38,673 nucleotides of DNA from an uncultured Mycoplasmataceae bacterium (GCA_949290735.1 CASESV010000008.1:1-38673), one strand, 5' to 3'; shown: positions 20,965 to 32,374, counted from the stretch's first letter. Numbers and translations: made by a program. Notes: generated by a model from the sequence alone, not told the origin.

Positions 20965-21669
20965 TTAATCCCCCTTTGATAAAATTTGACACTTTGATAA
21001 AGCTTCTTGTGCAGCAAGTTGTTCTGCTTCCTTATAATTTTTTGCTTTACCAATTCCATAGAGATTATCCATGTAATAAAGTTTACATATTTTAACATCT
21101 CCATCAATTTCATGCTTATATTCAATCTTATGGTCTTTTTGACTTGAAATTGATTGTACAAGCTCTTGAAATTGTGTTTTATAATCTTTAGTAAATTTTA
21201 CCAAATTTTCTTGATGATATTTAACTAAAGTTAAATCCAATAATTTTATAACTTTTTTTATTCCTTGGTCCTGAGCTATAGCTCCTACAAAAGCTTCAAA
21301 TGTGTCTTCTAGGATTTTATCAGTTATTTCTGAATTACTTGCTCCTTTTCCTAAATATAATAGCTTATCTAAATTTAATTCTTTTGCTGCTTTAGCAAGG
21401 GTTCTTTTATTAACTAATTGAGACTTAATTATTGTCATTTCGCCTTCAGAAATTTTTGGTTTTATACCATATAAGTAATTTGTAATAATTCAACCTATTG
21501 CTGCATCACCTAAAAATTCAAGTCTTTGTTGATTATATGATAGCCTTTTTTCATTAGCATATGATTTATGACAAAATGCTTCTTGATAAATCGCAATAGA
21601 TTTAAAATTATCTACTGATATTTTTTTTAAGGTACTAATTAAATTATTTTTTCATTCTTTTTGATTCAT
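20965..21669 (-). CDS. rnc: Ribonuclease III
   Basis: The 234-aa protein has the RNase III signature [19 protein letters not shown] (Glu and Asp of the catalytic site) and [11 protein letters not shown] near residue 125, followed by a double-stranded RNA-binding domain with [20 protein letters not shown] at its end. It processes rRNA precursors and cleaves structured RNA; in type II CRISPR systems it also matures crRNA. Two Trp are TGA, so the N-terminus is lost if the standard code is used. It overlaps plsX by 26 bp and abuts smc. Confidence 0.96.
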
Positions 21670-22639
21670 TTTCAACTTCTTTTTTAATCTTATTAAGAAC
21701 TTTATACTCAATTGATTCTTTTAACATTCTTAATGAACTATAAAATTGTTTATAGTCTGCTGATCCATGTGTTTTAACAGCAATATGATTTAAACCTAAA
21801 ACAAATGCTCCTGCATTATTTTTATAATCAAATTTTTTCTTCATTTTTAATAGCATTGGAGCAACAAAAGGAAATAATATGCATCTTAATGGATTTTTAT
21901 AATATTTTAAAATGTGACTAAAAATAGATTTTGATGTTCCTTCTAATGATTTTAAACAAATATTACCAGAATAACCATCTGTCACAACAACATCACAAAT
22001 TCCTTCTAATAAATTTTTTGGTTCAACAAAACCTATATAATTCATTTTTTTATTTTGTTTTAAAAGATTATCAACTTTTGTATGTCTTTCAAAACCTTTA
22101 TGTGATTCAGTACCAATATTTAAAACACCAATTTTCGGTTGTGTTACACCTCTACATGGAGTATAAATATTAGCCATTAAACTAAACATATACAAATCAT
22201 ATTCATCAACTTCTTTAGATGCACCAACATCCAAAATATTAAATCCATTTTTACTTTTGAATGTGGGAATATAAACCATGAATCCTGGTTTATTAATACC
22301 ATTGATTAATCCAAATTTTTGATATGTTAAAAAAACATAGATAGAACTATTACCTGCACTTAATACACCATCAGCTTTATTTTCTAAAACTAAATCTATT
22401 GCTTTGTGCATTGATGTTTCTTTTTTATTTCTAAGAGAAAAAATAGAATCATCTTGAGTTATAAATTCTTTAGCATCTACAATAGAAAAATTATCTTTTG
22501 ATTTTAATAATGGATAAATTAAGTCTTGATTTCCAACAAGAATAATTTCTACTTTGTTTTTTTTAGAAAAATCTCTACAAGCTTTAATTGCTTCATTTAA
22601 ATCATTTTCAAATCCCATTACATCAACAGCTAATTTCAT
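21644..22639 (-). CDS. plsX: Phosphate acyltransferase PlsX
   Basis: The 331-aa protein starts [20 protein letters not shown] and contains [50 protein letters not shown] and [20 protein letters not shown], all PlsX landmarks. PlsX makes acyl-phosphate for PlsY, the first step of phospholipid assembly. Usually the early motif reads DxMGGD; here it is DVMGFEND, a mild divergence. It lies three bases after deoC and overlaps rnc, keeping the plsX-rnc-smc-ftsY order of Firmicutes without the fab genes. Confidence 0.94.
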   Translation of the reverse strand: MKLAVDVMGFENDLNEAIKACRDFSKKNKVEIILVGNQDLIYPLLKSKDNFSIVDAKEFITQDDSIFSLRNKKETSMHKAIDLVLENKADGVLSAGNSSIYVFLTYQKFGLINGINKPGFMVYIPTFKSKNGFNILDVGASKEVDEYDLYMFSLMANIYTPCRGVTQPKIGVLNIGTESHKGFERHTKVDNLLKQNKKMNYIGFVEPKNLLEGICDVVVTDGYSGNICLKSLEGTSKSIFSHILKYYKNPLRCILFPFVAPMLLKMKKKFDYKNNAGAFVLGLNHIAVKTHGSADYKQFYSSLRMLKESIEYKVLNKIKKEVENESKRMKK

Positions 22640-22642
22640 AAA

Positions 22643-23572
22643 TTAATATCCTTCATTAGATGATTTTTTTGCTTTAGATTTTTTCTTTGTTGATTTTTTA
22701 GTATCTTTTTCTTGATTATCAACTTCTTGATTATCATTTTTTTCTTTACTATTTTTATTAGACTTATTGCTTTTTGATGATTCTTTTTCTTTTTTTAATT
22801 TTTCCTCTACAATAGATTTTTCTTGTACTATACCTTTTTTGCGATCTGACTCTCTAATTGATAAATATGTTATTAATTTACCAGTAACTCATCGATCATT
22901 ACCTTCAAATAGTTTTAAACTTCTAGATGTTCCAATACGATCTGCCCCAGCTGAAATAAAATTTATTAAATCATCATAAGTACTAACTCCACCTGCTGCT
23001 TTAATTTTAAGATCTGATCCTAAATCATGTTTTAATTCATATCATAGTCCTATATCATCTAATTTAGCGCCTGATGTTGAAAAACCTGTTGATGTTTTAA
23101 TATAATGAGCAGTTGAACGATGAACAATTTCGAAAGCTAAAACTTTTTCTTGTTCTGTTAATAAAGCTGTTTCAACTATAACTTTAACTAATCTTCCTTG
23201 AGCAGCTCTAACAACTGCATTAATTTCTTCCAAACAATACTTAATATTTTTTTGTTTTAATTCTGCAATATTGATTACCATATCAATTTCATTTGCACCT
23301 TCATCAATAGCATTTGCTGTTTCAAGTACTTTTGAGGTGATTGTATTTTGTCCTAACGGAAAACCAATCACAGTGCAAATTAAAATATCAGTATCAACCA
23401 ATTCTTGTAAACATAGTTTAATTTTACTTGGATGAACACAAACAGACTTAAAACTATAATCAATAGCCTCTTTGCATAGTTTTCTAATATCATCATTAGT
23501 CGCTGTAGGATTAAGATTAGTATGATCTATATATTTTGTTAATAAAATTCTTTTTTCAGCTTGATTTATCAT
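22643..23572 (-). CDS. deoC: Deoxyribose-phosphate aldolase with lysine-rich tail
   Basis: Residues 1-225 are DeoC: IDHTNLNPTAT, GFPLGQNTITSKVLE, NEIDMVINI, the Schiff-base lysine K159 in YIKTSTGF, and KAAGGVSTYDDLINFISAGA. The enzyme splits 2-deoxyribose-5-phosphate to glyceraldehyde-3-phosphate and acetaldehyde in nucleoside salvage. About 85 extra residues follow, made almost entirely of Lys, Glu, Ser, Asn and Asp (KSNKSNKNSKEKNDNQ, KKSTKKKSKAKKSSNEGY). Normal DeoC of about 220 aa lacks this tail. The frame is intact, so it is a true extension. The gene lies nine bases after cls. Confidence 0.94.
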
Positions 23573-23581
23573 ATTAAAATT

Positions 23582-25117
23582 TTACAATAAAGTTTCTGTA
23601 ATCATAAGTAATTTTACAAGAATTTTATTTTTTAGTGATATATCTTTTTTAAAATCAATTGGAATTTCATTTCCTGTTTCAATTATTGACTTATATTCAC
23701 TTATTAATTGATTCAATAATTTTCTATCTTCTACAAAAGAAACATATTCATAATTTAGATACATAGCTCTTTGATCTAAGTTACAAGTTCCAAGATATAC
23801 TATATCATCAATAATGATGGATTTTTTATGATTGAAGGCACCAACTTCATATATTTTTATACCATTTTCAATAAGCTGTTTATATTGTAGTTGATTAATA
23901 TATGTAATGAATTTTTTGTTATCACATAGACCAGGCATAACAATTCTTATATCAACACCACTTTTTGATAATACTGATAATAAATTTATTTGTTGTTCTG
24001 ACAAATATAAATATGGAGTATTAATTCATATTCTTTTTTTAGCTTTAGCAAAAGCTAATAACCAAAAATTTTCAGTCTTTGTTAAATTAGTTTCTGGATT
24101 ACCATCATAAATTTGAAGTTTTGATGTTGTCTTTATTTTATTTTTATTATCACTGAATTTAGTATTTTTTAAATCAAGAAGTAAATCAATTTTATTATCA
24201 CCATATACCATTCAATCTGTTGCATATGATTTAATATATTCTTTAACTGCTTCTCCTTTAATTAAATATGCTTCATCCATTCAATAATGATATGTTGGAT
24301 TTGCATTTAAATATTCATCACTAATATTAAACCCACCACATAAAACTTGCTTATTATCAATAATTAATGCTTTTTTGTGACTTCTATTGTTATCAATACT
24401 AGTAACAACAAAAGATTTTCTTGGTCTAAATTTTGAAACATAAACTCCATTATTTTTTAATTCTGATAAAAGTCTTTTACTAAATCTTTTTTTAGAACCA
24501 AATGGATCATAAATAAAATAAACTTTAATTCCTTGCTTTGCTTTTTCAACTAATTTATTTACTAAAGCTTTTAATCATTGAGAATCTGCAATAATATAAA
24601 AATTAACAAAAATAATTTCTTGTGCTGAATCTATTAAATCAAGTGATAATTGAAATAAATCTTGTAAATCATTAATTTTGGTAATATTAGCATCGCATGC
24701 GAAGCTTGCATTCATTTTTGTTGAATACTTAGACATTTCATTAAAATGATTATTTTTTTTATTGATTTTAGTTTTTCTTATATGAAGGATTTTATTAATT
24801 TCTTTTTTTGTTTTTTCTACTTGATTAATACTATTTTTATGATATGCATAGTATCCATATTTTAAAAATAATATTGGACCAAAAATTGGTAAAATAACCT
24901 GGATAAAAATCCAACATTTTTTTTCTTTATCTGGTCTATTTTTTGCATAGAAAATATAAATAATAAAAGTAATATTAATGAAATATAATCAGAGTATCGA
25001 TAATAATATTCAACCTCAATTATCAATAAAATTTAAACTAAATAAAACAATCAATGTGATTGATCCAAAAATTATTAATATTGCTAAGAATGTTAATAAT
25101 TTTTTTTGTCAACTCAT
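23582..25117 (-). CDS. cls: Cardiolipin synthase
   Basis: The 511-aa protein has two or three N-terminal membrane helices in its first 95 residues, then a phospholipase D-type domain with two HKD motifs: SHKKALIIDNKQVLCGGFNI and NHKKSIIIDDIVYLGTCNLD. It condenses phosphatidylglycerol to cardiolipin at the membrane. Many Trp in the N-terminal part are TGA, so the gene appears broken in the standard code. AAAGGAG, inside the end of the upstream 55-aa gene, sets the start. With plsX it gives this block a phospholipid theme. Confidence 0.95.
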
Positions 25118-25121
25118 GAAA

Positions 25122-25289
25122 TTATTCTCCTTTAGATTTTTCTTCTTTCATTTTCGCTTTTAATGTTTTCATTTCTTTCTTAAGTACTTTTAATTTGTTT
25201 TTTTCTACTTTTATTAATTTTTGTTGTTCTTTAATTTCTTTTTTCTTTTCTTGTATTGATTCTTTTATAGAATTAACTTCGTTTGTCAT
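25122..25289 (-). CDS. 55-aa lysine-rich coiled-coil protein
   Basis: The frame starts MTNEVNSIKESIQEKKKEIK and is made of Lys, Glu, Gln, Leu and Val in a heptad-like pattern over nearly its whole length, with no Cys, Trp or membrane helix. It ends four bases before the cls ATG and supplies the cls ribosome-binding site, which suggests coupling. Low complexity makes it hard to tell from chance, but an ORF that fits a conserved gene junction so tightly is probably translated. The function is unknown. Confidence 0.55.
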   Translation of the reverse strand: MTNEVNSIKESIQEKKKEIKEQQKLIKVEKNKLKVLKKEMKTLKAKMKEEKSKGE

Positions 25290-25429
25290 TTTGCCTCATT
25301 GATTAAAAAATTATAACATAATAAAGTTATATTTGAATTGTTTGTATTAGAACTTATAAACATCAATAACAATACTAAAACTAAACACGTATCAATTAGC
25401 AAGTTAAATAAAGATTTAATAAATAATAA

Positions 25430-26362
25430 CTATTCATTTGCTTTTTCTTGTTCTATATCTGAATTTATTCCATCATCAGGTTGTAAATTATTATCTGCTT
25501 CATTATTTTCTTTATCATTAGCATCATTGTATTTTTCTTTTTTATTTCTTAATTTCTTATTTTCTTTTTCTGTCTTTGGTTTAGAAATTCCAAATTGACT
25601 TCTTGCATTAGAAAGCATTACTTTAATAGTAATACCATATGCTAAACCAAATAATAATCATAATCCATTACCTATTATAAATAGAATAAAATTAGACATT
25701 AAATAACCTTGAGCTTCATCTGAAACAATATCTTCAATTCTCGATGCAATATTATTAAGATCATCATTAAAACTATTCATTGCATTTTCAATTTCTGTTT
25801 GATTTGTAGCATTCATAACAATATCATTAGTTTTTTTAATCAAAGTTGATGCTTCATTAACAAGTCCAGAAGATCAAGTAATTATATACTGGATGATTAA
25901 AATATATCCGACCAAAACTAAAATTGCAAACAAGATAATAAAACCTTGCATAATCAATCTTGTAATAAAAACTTTTTTGACAGAAACAACATCCCGTTTA
26001 TAATCTGATCAACCTCTAATAATATTTAATAAGAAGGCAACAATTCTAATTGATACAAAAATAGGAAATGCACAAAAAATCAAAATTGCAAATTGAGGTA
26101 GTGAACCAATTAATCTAGAAAAATTATTTAGTAATGAACCAATAGATGTTTTTGCTTCTTCTATAGTATTAAAATCTGTGTTAAATGAACCATATATATT
26201 TAATGAATCAATTACTGTTGAAAATAGTAATCCTATACCAATTGAATATAAAACTAATGGAACAATAACTGTCAATAATCAGGTAAATAACTTAAATCTC
26301 CTAATTATGAAAGGCGAGTTTTTTTCTTTTCTTATTTGTGATAATTCTTTTCTTATACTCAT
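25430..26362 (-). CDS. Multi-pass membrane protein with charged C-terminal tail
   Basis: A 310-aa protein with a basic N-terminus (MSIRKELSQIRKEKNSPF) and four likely membrane helices: about residues 31-52, 90-118, 132-158 and 218-243. A 55-residue Asn/Asp-rich segment between helices 3 and 4 is probably extracellular. The tail from about residue 255 is rich in Lys, Glu, Asn and Asp. Two TGA-Trp codons are visible. No transporter motif is recognised. It is separated from the cls cluster by about 140 bases with no gene, and starts 67 bases from the divergent gpx. Confidence 0.8.
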
Positions 26363-26429
26363 CTATTTTATTTTATCATATTCATTTATTATTTTTATAA
26401 GCTAAAATATTAATATAGAAGAGGTTAAG

Positions 26430-26909
26430 ATGTTTTATTCATTCAAAGAAAAAGATATAAACGGTAAAATAGTAGATTTTAGTGAATTTAAAAACAAAGT
26501 AGTGTTAATTGTTAATGTTGCTTCAAAGTGTGGAAACACTAAGCAATATAAAGATTTACAAGATCTTTATGATAAATACAAAGATAGAGGCTTTGAAATA
26601 TTAGGTTTTCCATGTAATCAATTCTTTTTTCAAGAACCAAAATCAGATAGTGAAATACTTGAATTTTGCCAAACTAAATACAACGTTACTTTTAAAATGT
26701 TTAGTAAAATTAATGTCAATGGCCCTGAAGCAAATGATTTATATGTTTATTTAAAAGAAACTTATCCATGAACAGCAAGAGCAAAGAATGTTAAGTGAAA
26801 TTTTGAAAAATTTTTAATAGATAGAAAAGGTAAGATTAGAAATAGAATTTCAAACAAAACAAATCCAAAAGAATTTGAAAATAAAATAGTTGCTCTATTA
26901 AATGAATAA
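26430..26909 (+). CDS. gpx: Glutathione peroxidase family protein (Cys type)
   Basis: The 159-aa protein has all the family landmarks: VNVASKCGNTKQY with Cys in place of selenocysteine near residue 34, GFPCNQFFFQEP, and KWNFEKFLID with catalytic Gln and Trp. Non-seleno members usually reduce hydroperoxides using thioredoxin rather than glutathione, so it is likely a thioredoxin-dependent lipid or organic peroxide reductase; mycoplasmas generally lack glutathione synthesis. AAGAGG precedes the ATG. It runs into a convergent permease remnant whose open frame overlaps it antisense. Confidence 0.93.
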
Positions 26910-26911
26910 AT

Positions 26912-27130
26912 TGCATATGAGATTCTTTCTACCACCATATTCATTATTAAATTATTAGATAATCTAGCAAAAACTAAACTTATTGATAAAGTAACAGTTG
27001 ATGTTAATAGAAATACAAATAAGCCAAATATACCAATTTTAACCAAACTGGTAAATGTTGTAATAAATCCAAATCCTACAATATAATTAATCGCAAAAAG
27101 CGTAAATGATCTTTGATTAAACTTTTTCAT
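26912..27130 (-). pseudogene. Remnant of an APC-family amino-acid permease (N-terminal 73 residues)
   Basis: The frame starts MKKFNQRSFTLFAINYIVGF and continues through KIGIFGLFVFLLTSTVTLSI to SLVFARL, the first two helices and loop typical of mycoplasma APC-superfamily permeases of about 450-500 aa. Similarity is lost before the gpx end, and the rest of the frame is the antisense of gpx. A good ribosome-binding site (AAGGAG) still precedes the ATG, so a short peptide may be made. I take it as a truncated permease whose 3' part was deleted, perhaps when gpx arrived. It could also be a small two-helix membrane protein. Confidence 0.65.
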
Positions 27131-27162
27131 ATATAACTCCTTATTTATTTTTTAAATATAAA

Positions 27163-27188
27163 CAATGAGTTATACACAAAACTCATTG
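27163..27188. promoter_or_regulatory. 9-bp perfect inverted repeat upstream of the permease remnant
   Basis: CAATGAGTT and AACTCATTG face each other across an 8-base spacer, 33 bases upstream of the permease ATG. It may be an operator or a leader hairpin surviving from the original gene. A following T-rich stretch on the minus strand also allows a weak terminator. Confidence 0.45.
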
Positions 27189-27280
27189 CTGTTTTAATTA
27201 CAACAGCAACAACAACATAACATAGATGATTTCTTATATTTATTTAATAGTCTCAAGCACTAAATACTATACATAAAATA

Positions 27281-27318
27281 AAAAAATAATCTTAAGAAAA
27301 TCCTTAAGATTATTTTTT
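27281..27318 (-). terminator. Terminator of tuf
   Basis: A 16-bp near-perfect stem (AAAAAATAATCTTAAG with its complement) and a 6-base loop lie 26 bases after the tuf stop. A- and T-runs flank both sides, so it can also act on the other strand. Confidence 0.9.
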
Positions 27319-27343
27319 TATATATTTGTTATAAGTTATTTTA

Positions 27344-28522
27344 TTATTTAATAATTTTTGTTACTGTACCAGCACCAACTGTTCTACCACCTTCTCTAAT
27401 TGAGAATTTAGAACCAACTTCAATTGCAACTGGTGCAATAAGTTGAACTGTAATAGTTGTGTTGTCCCCTGGCATAATCATTTCAGCTTTAAAATCAATT
27501 GCACCAGTAACATCTGTAGTTCTGAAGTAGAATTGAGGTCTGTATCCTTTAAACATTGGAGTGTGACGACCACCTTCTTCTTTTTTAAGTGCAATAATTT
27601 CAGCTTCAAAATCTGTATGAGGTGTAATTGTTCCTGGTTTAGCAAGAACTTGTCCTCTTTCAACATCTTCTTTTTTAGTACCACGTAATAGAATACCAGC
27701 ATTATCACCAGCTTCAGCGTAGTCTAATTGTTTTCTAAACATTTCAATACCTGTAGCAACTGTTTTTTGAGTTGGTTTTAAACCTACAATTTCAACTTCA
27801 TCATTTAAGTTTAATTGTCCTCTTTCAACTCTACCTGTAACAACAGTACCACGACCAGAAATTGTGAAAACATCTTCAATTGCTAATAGGAATGGTTTAT
27901 CTTTATCTCTTGTAGGAGTTGGAATATATTCATCAACCGCTTTCATTAATTCATGAATTTTTTCTTCGTATTCAGCATTTCCTTCAAGTGCTTTAAGAGC
28001 AGAACCTCTAATAACTGGAGCATTGTCACCATCAAAACCATAAGATTTTAATAATTCTCTAACTTCCATTTCAACTAAATCTTGCATATCTTTATCAGCC
28101 ATCATGTCACATTTATTTAAGAACACAACAATTTTTGGCACACCAACTTGTCTAGCAAGTAAGATATGTTCTCTAGTTTGAGGCATTGGTCCATCTGTTG
28201 CAGCAACTACTAAGATAGCACCATCCATTTGTGCAGCCCCTGTAATCATGTTTTTAACATAGTCAGCATGTCCAGGACAGTCAACGTGAGCATAGTGACG
28301 AGCATCAGTTTCATACTCAACGTGTGCTGTATTAATAGTAATTCCTCTTTCTTTTTCTTCTGGAGCACTATCAATAGAAGCATAGTCCATAGCTTTTGCT
28401 TGACCTTTTTTAGCTAAAACTGTACAGATAGCAGCTGTTAGTGTAGTTTTACCATGGTCAATATGTCCAATTGTACCAATATTAACATGGGGTTTACTAC
28501 GGTCAAATTTTTCTTTTGCCAT
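27344..28522 (-). CDS. tuf: Elongation factor Tu
   Basis: The 392-aa protein shows the full EF-Tu set: [14 protein letters not shown] (P-loop), [31 protein letters not shown], the middle barrel with [13 protein letters not shown], and the end [20 protein letters not shown]. It delivers aminoacyl-tRNA to the ribosome and is often found at the mycoplasma surface as well. It is separate from the fusA-rpsG-rpsL group, with the ABC exporter pair between them, and has its own terminator and a strong AAAGGAG. Codon use is the most regular in the window. Confidence 0.99.
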   Translation of the reverse strand: MAKEKFDRSKPHVNIGTIGHIDHGKTTLTAAICTVLAKKGQAKAMDYASIDSAPEEKERGITINTAHVEYETDARHYAHVDCPGHADYVKNMITGAAQMDGAILVVAATDGPMPQTREHILLARQVGVPKIVVFLNKCDMMADKDMQDLVEMEVRELLKSYGFDGDNAPVIRGSALKALEGNAEYEEKIHELMKAVDEYIPTPTRDKDKPFLLAIEDVFTISGRGTVVTGRVERGQLNLNDEVEIVGLKPTQKTVATGIEMFRKQLDYAEAGDNAGILLRGTKKEDVERGQVLAKPGTITPHTDFEAEIIALKKEEGGRHTPMFKGYRPQFYFRTTDVTGAIDFKAEMIMPGDNTTITVQLIAPVAIEVGSKFSIREGGRTVGAGTVTKIIK

Positions 28523-28620
28523 AAATTATTCTCCTTTAAAATACTTTTATAACATATAATATATTATCATTTTTTTAATTTTTTATTAAAAATATTTATA
28601 TTTTTTTAATAATTTTTAAA

Positions 28621-30462
28621 TTATCGGTCTTGTTCAATATCAAAATTACCATCCATAGCAGTATTTAATTGATAGTAAAACTTCTTGTTTTTCATTAATT
28701 GTTGGTGATTTCCCATCTCAATTTGTTCACCATCTTTAATTACAACAATGTTATCGGCATCTTTGATGGTAGATAAACGGTGAGCGATCACAATGGATGT
28801 TCTTGATTTCATTAATCGACGAGTAGCCGCTTGAATATCTTTTTCTGTTTTTGTATCTACATAACTTGTTGCTTCATCTAAAACTAAAATTTTAGCTTTT
28901 GATAAAAATATTCTTGCAATGGAAATTAGTTGTTTTTCTCCTTGAGATAATAACTCATGATCATTTGAAATTACTGTTTTATATCCTTCAGGTAATCTTG
29001 ATATGAATTTATGGGCATTTGATAGTTTAGCTGCCTTAATAACTTCTTCATCAGTAGCATCCATTCTACCATATCTAATGTTCTCCATAATTGTGGTATT
29101 GAACATAAATGAATCTTGTAAAACTAAAGCAACATTATCACGAATTGAACTACGTTTACATTTTGCAATATCTTGACCATCAATTTCAATTTTTCCTGAA
29201 TTAATATCATAGTAAGCTGAAAGAAGGTTAATAATTGTTGTTTTACCAGATCCTGTTGGTCCTACAATAGCATTCATTGTACCTTGCTTTGCTTCAAAAG
29301 ATATTCCTTTCAAAATAGGTTTATTTTCAACATAGCTAAAATGAATATTATCAAATTTTATATTAGCTTGTTTAACCTTAAGTGTTTTTTTACGATTTTT
29401 GTTTGGTTCATTTTCTGCATCAAGAATAGCCTTAACTCTTCTTGAAGCTGCAAAAGTTAATTGTAAAGCATTTAACTGAGATAAGAACTGAGAAAGTTGA
29501 CTTGTAGTTTGTCTTAGAACTGCTAAGAATAACATTGCTAATGATACTAGATTCATATTAATTGCTCTTACATCAAATATTTCTTGTTTTAATACCATAA
29601 AAACAAATAATAAAATCATAATAATTGTAATAATAAAGTTATTAATAAAGTTATTATAAGGCATGATTAAACCAGAAATTGTTTGTGCTTTACGTGTTGT
29701 TTTTCTTAATTCAAGATTCTTTTTATCAAAGTTATCTATAATTTCTTTTTCATAACCATATAGTGTAGTCATATCATGAGCAAAATTATATTCTTGAACT
29801 TCACTACTTAATTCACCTAATAAGTGTTGTTGTTTTAAAAAGTGAGGTTGTGATTTTTTAATGAATAAAATTAAGAAGAAAAATAAGATAATACATAAAC
29901 CTAATGAAATAGAAGCTAATACTGGGTTTGCTAAGAAGATTAATAACAAGCCTCCAATTGTTGCTGCAACTCCTGTCACAAATGTGTTGATTGATTGACT
30001 AAATGTCATTACTAAAGTATCAATATCATTTGTAAAAATACTCATTAAATTTCCTGTTGATTGAGAATCTAAATAACTTGTTGCTAAATGTTGTAGTTTT
30101 TTAAATAAATCAGCTCTTAAAAAGAATCCGATATGCTGAGATATATTAACTAACAATCTACTTTGAATGCAGTTACATATAAAAAACAAGATATATGAAC
30201 CAAGCATCATGCTAATGGTAATAACAAACTTTATTCCTGTAGAATTTCATGTAAAATTAACTAATGCTAAATACATAATTGATCCTACAATTTCTGACAT
30301 TAAAAAAACTGCAAATAAACTAAATCCTGCAGAAAGTAAAGATGTTATCAAGACTAATATAACTCAAAATTTATTTCTTGATGAGTAATCTCATAAAAAC
30401 TTCATAATTTCTCATGAATTAGCTTTTTTAGTTTTTGCTTTATTTTGCATTTTTGTATTCAT
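28621..30462 (-). CDS. ABC exporter subunit with consensus Walker B (heterodimer half)
   Basis: The 613-aa half-transporter has six membrane helices (about residues 25-335) and a nucleotide-binding domain with Walker A GPTGSGKTTIINLL, Q-loop VLQDSFMFNTT, signature LLSQGEKQLIS, Walker B ILVLDEATSYVD and H-loop IAHRLST. The signature is LSQGE instead of LSGGQ, while the catalytic Glu and H-loop His are kept. The next gene shows the opposite pattern, so together they form a heterodimeric exporter of the TM287/288 or BmrCD type, probably for drugs or lipids. It starts 15 bases after its partner, with AAAGGAGG upstream. Confidence 0.93.
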
Positions 30463-30477
30463 CTTTTTTCCTCCTTT

Positions 30478-32313
30478 CTATCCTTCAAGTGATGTTTTTT
30501 GTGAATCACTAATTTGACGATAAATTCCGTTTTTATTTTTTAATAATTCTTCATGTTTGCCTTGTTGAACAATTTTTCCTTGATCTAGAACAATAATATT
30601 ATCACAATTTTGAATTGATTTTACTTTCTGACTAATGATAATTTTTGTTACCCCTTTAAATTTCTTATCAAGATTATTTAGAATTTTTCTTTCAGTAATA
30701 GTATCTAAAGCACTTGTTGAATCATCTATAATTAAAATCTTTGCATCTTTGATTAATGCTCTTGCAATTGATAAACGTTGTTTTTGGCCACCAGATAAAT
30801 TACTTCCACGTTCCTCAACAATTCCATTAATACCATCTTCTTTTTTTGAAATATATTCTCAAGCTTCAGCATTTTTAGCAGCTTCAATAACTTCTTTTTC
30901 ACTTGCATCAGTTTTACCAATTAAAATATTTGATTTAAATGTTCCTTTTAAGATAATTTTTTCTTGCAATGAAACTGAAATATCATTACGTAAAGATTTA
31001 AAACTAATATCTTTGATGTCAATACCTGAAATAGAAATTGAACCTTTATCAATTTCATATAAACGTGTAAGTAATTTAATTAATGATGATTTACCACTTC
31101 CTGTTTGTCCAATTATTCCAAGCGATTGTCCAGAAGCAATTTTAAAAGAAACATTATTGATAGTATATTTCTTTTCTTGTGAAGCTTTATCATACTTAAA
31201 TGAAACATTTTTAAATTCAATTTCTCCATTTTTAATATCTTTCGGATTTAATGATTCTTTAATTGATGTTTCTTTATCTAAAATTTCAAACATTCTTTCT
31301 GATGAAACCTTTGCTCTTGAAATAACATAACCAAAAGTTGCAAACAAAATTAATCCTAATGTAATGATCATTATGTATTGTGCAAAAGAAATAATTATTC
31401 CTGTTAATTCTATTGTTTTTAAAACTTCACTAATTGGAGCATTTCAAGCATACATTCCTCCAGTTAAATAAATAGCAATCATAGCAAGATTAATTAAGGT
31501 AAACACTATAGGTTGCAATAAAGCAATGATTCTTTCAGATTTTAGCATTACTTCAAATAATTCTTTGTTACCTTTTCTATATTTTCTAGCTTGACGATTT
31601 TGTAAATTTAATGATCTGATTAACTTATCACCTATAATATTTTCTTGCATTTGAAGGTTATTATTATCAACAGCTTGACGGCCTTTTGCATAATATTTCA
31701 TTGCTCTTTTAACCATTAAACCAGTAATAACTAAAAATAAAACAATAAATAAATAAGCAAGGGTAGCAAATCATATTTTAGAATCACCATCATAACTTGC
31801 TAATTGATAAATAGACATTATTAATCCACCAATAAAAAAGAACACTCCTTTAAATACCATGGTGTTATAGTTAATCAAAAATTGTTCAATTTGAGTAACA
31901 TCAGATGTAATTCTAGTTAAAATTGAACCTGAACCTATTTCATTAACATCTTGAGATGATAAATACTGAGTTCTAACAAACATTAAACTTCTAAATTTTG
32001 CAGTATTTTTTGTAGCGACCATCATAGATAATAAAACTGATATTGACTGACTAATAATAGAAGCGACTGCTAAACCTAAAAGAAGACCAAAAGTTTCTCA
32101 TGGAATATCACTAATAGACATAGAGATTGATCCATTTTTTAAATTATCTGAAATTTGATTCATTATATCAGCAGTAAGATATGGGTTAATAATATCACAA
32201 ATTGCACTACAACCAACAAAGAATAAAGCAACTAAAGATATAATTTTATCCTTTTTATCAAACATTTTAAAAATTCGTATAAATGTATTTTGTTTTTTGA
32301 TTTTAGTCTTCAT
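30478..32313 (-). CDS. ABC exporter subunit with degenerate ATP site (heterodimer half)
   Basis: The 611-aa half-transporter has six membrane helices and a nucleotide-binding domain with Walker A GQTGSGKSSLIKLL, Q-loop SLQEKIILKG, a canonical signature LSGGQKQRLS, and Walker B ILIIDDSTSALD in which Asp replaces the catalytic Glu. The H-loop reads IISQKVKSI, with Gln replacing His. Combined with the LSQGE signature of the partner, one composite ATP site is consensus and one degenerate, the known architecture of heterodimeric exporters. Four TGA-Trp codons are used. AAAGGAGG precedes the start. Confidence 0.93.
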
Positions 32314-32352
32314 TTTGTGTCCTCCTTTCTATACTTTATACAAAAATAATGA

Positions 32353-32374
32353 ATAACTAGCGTTATCCATTATA
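32353..32374 (-). promoter_or_regulatory. Possible promoter and 5' hairpin of the ABC exporter genes
   Basis: On the minus strand TATAAT (32369-32374) is followed within a few bases by the stem-loop ATAAC-GCTA-GTTAT (32353-32366) and then a T-run before the ribosome-binding site. The hairpin would lie at the 5' end of the transcript. No clear -35 box is visible. Confidence 0.35.

Noticed and set aside
20952-21161. Minus-strand 69-aa frame overlapping rnc
   Set aside because: It is an out-of-frame shadow of the rnc C-terminal region.
30635-31330. Plus-strand 231-aa frame
   Set aside because: It is antisense to the nucleotide-binding domain of the ABC exporter subunit at 30478-32313, has no ribosome-binding site of note and shows the mirrored composition of that gene.
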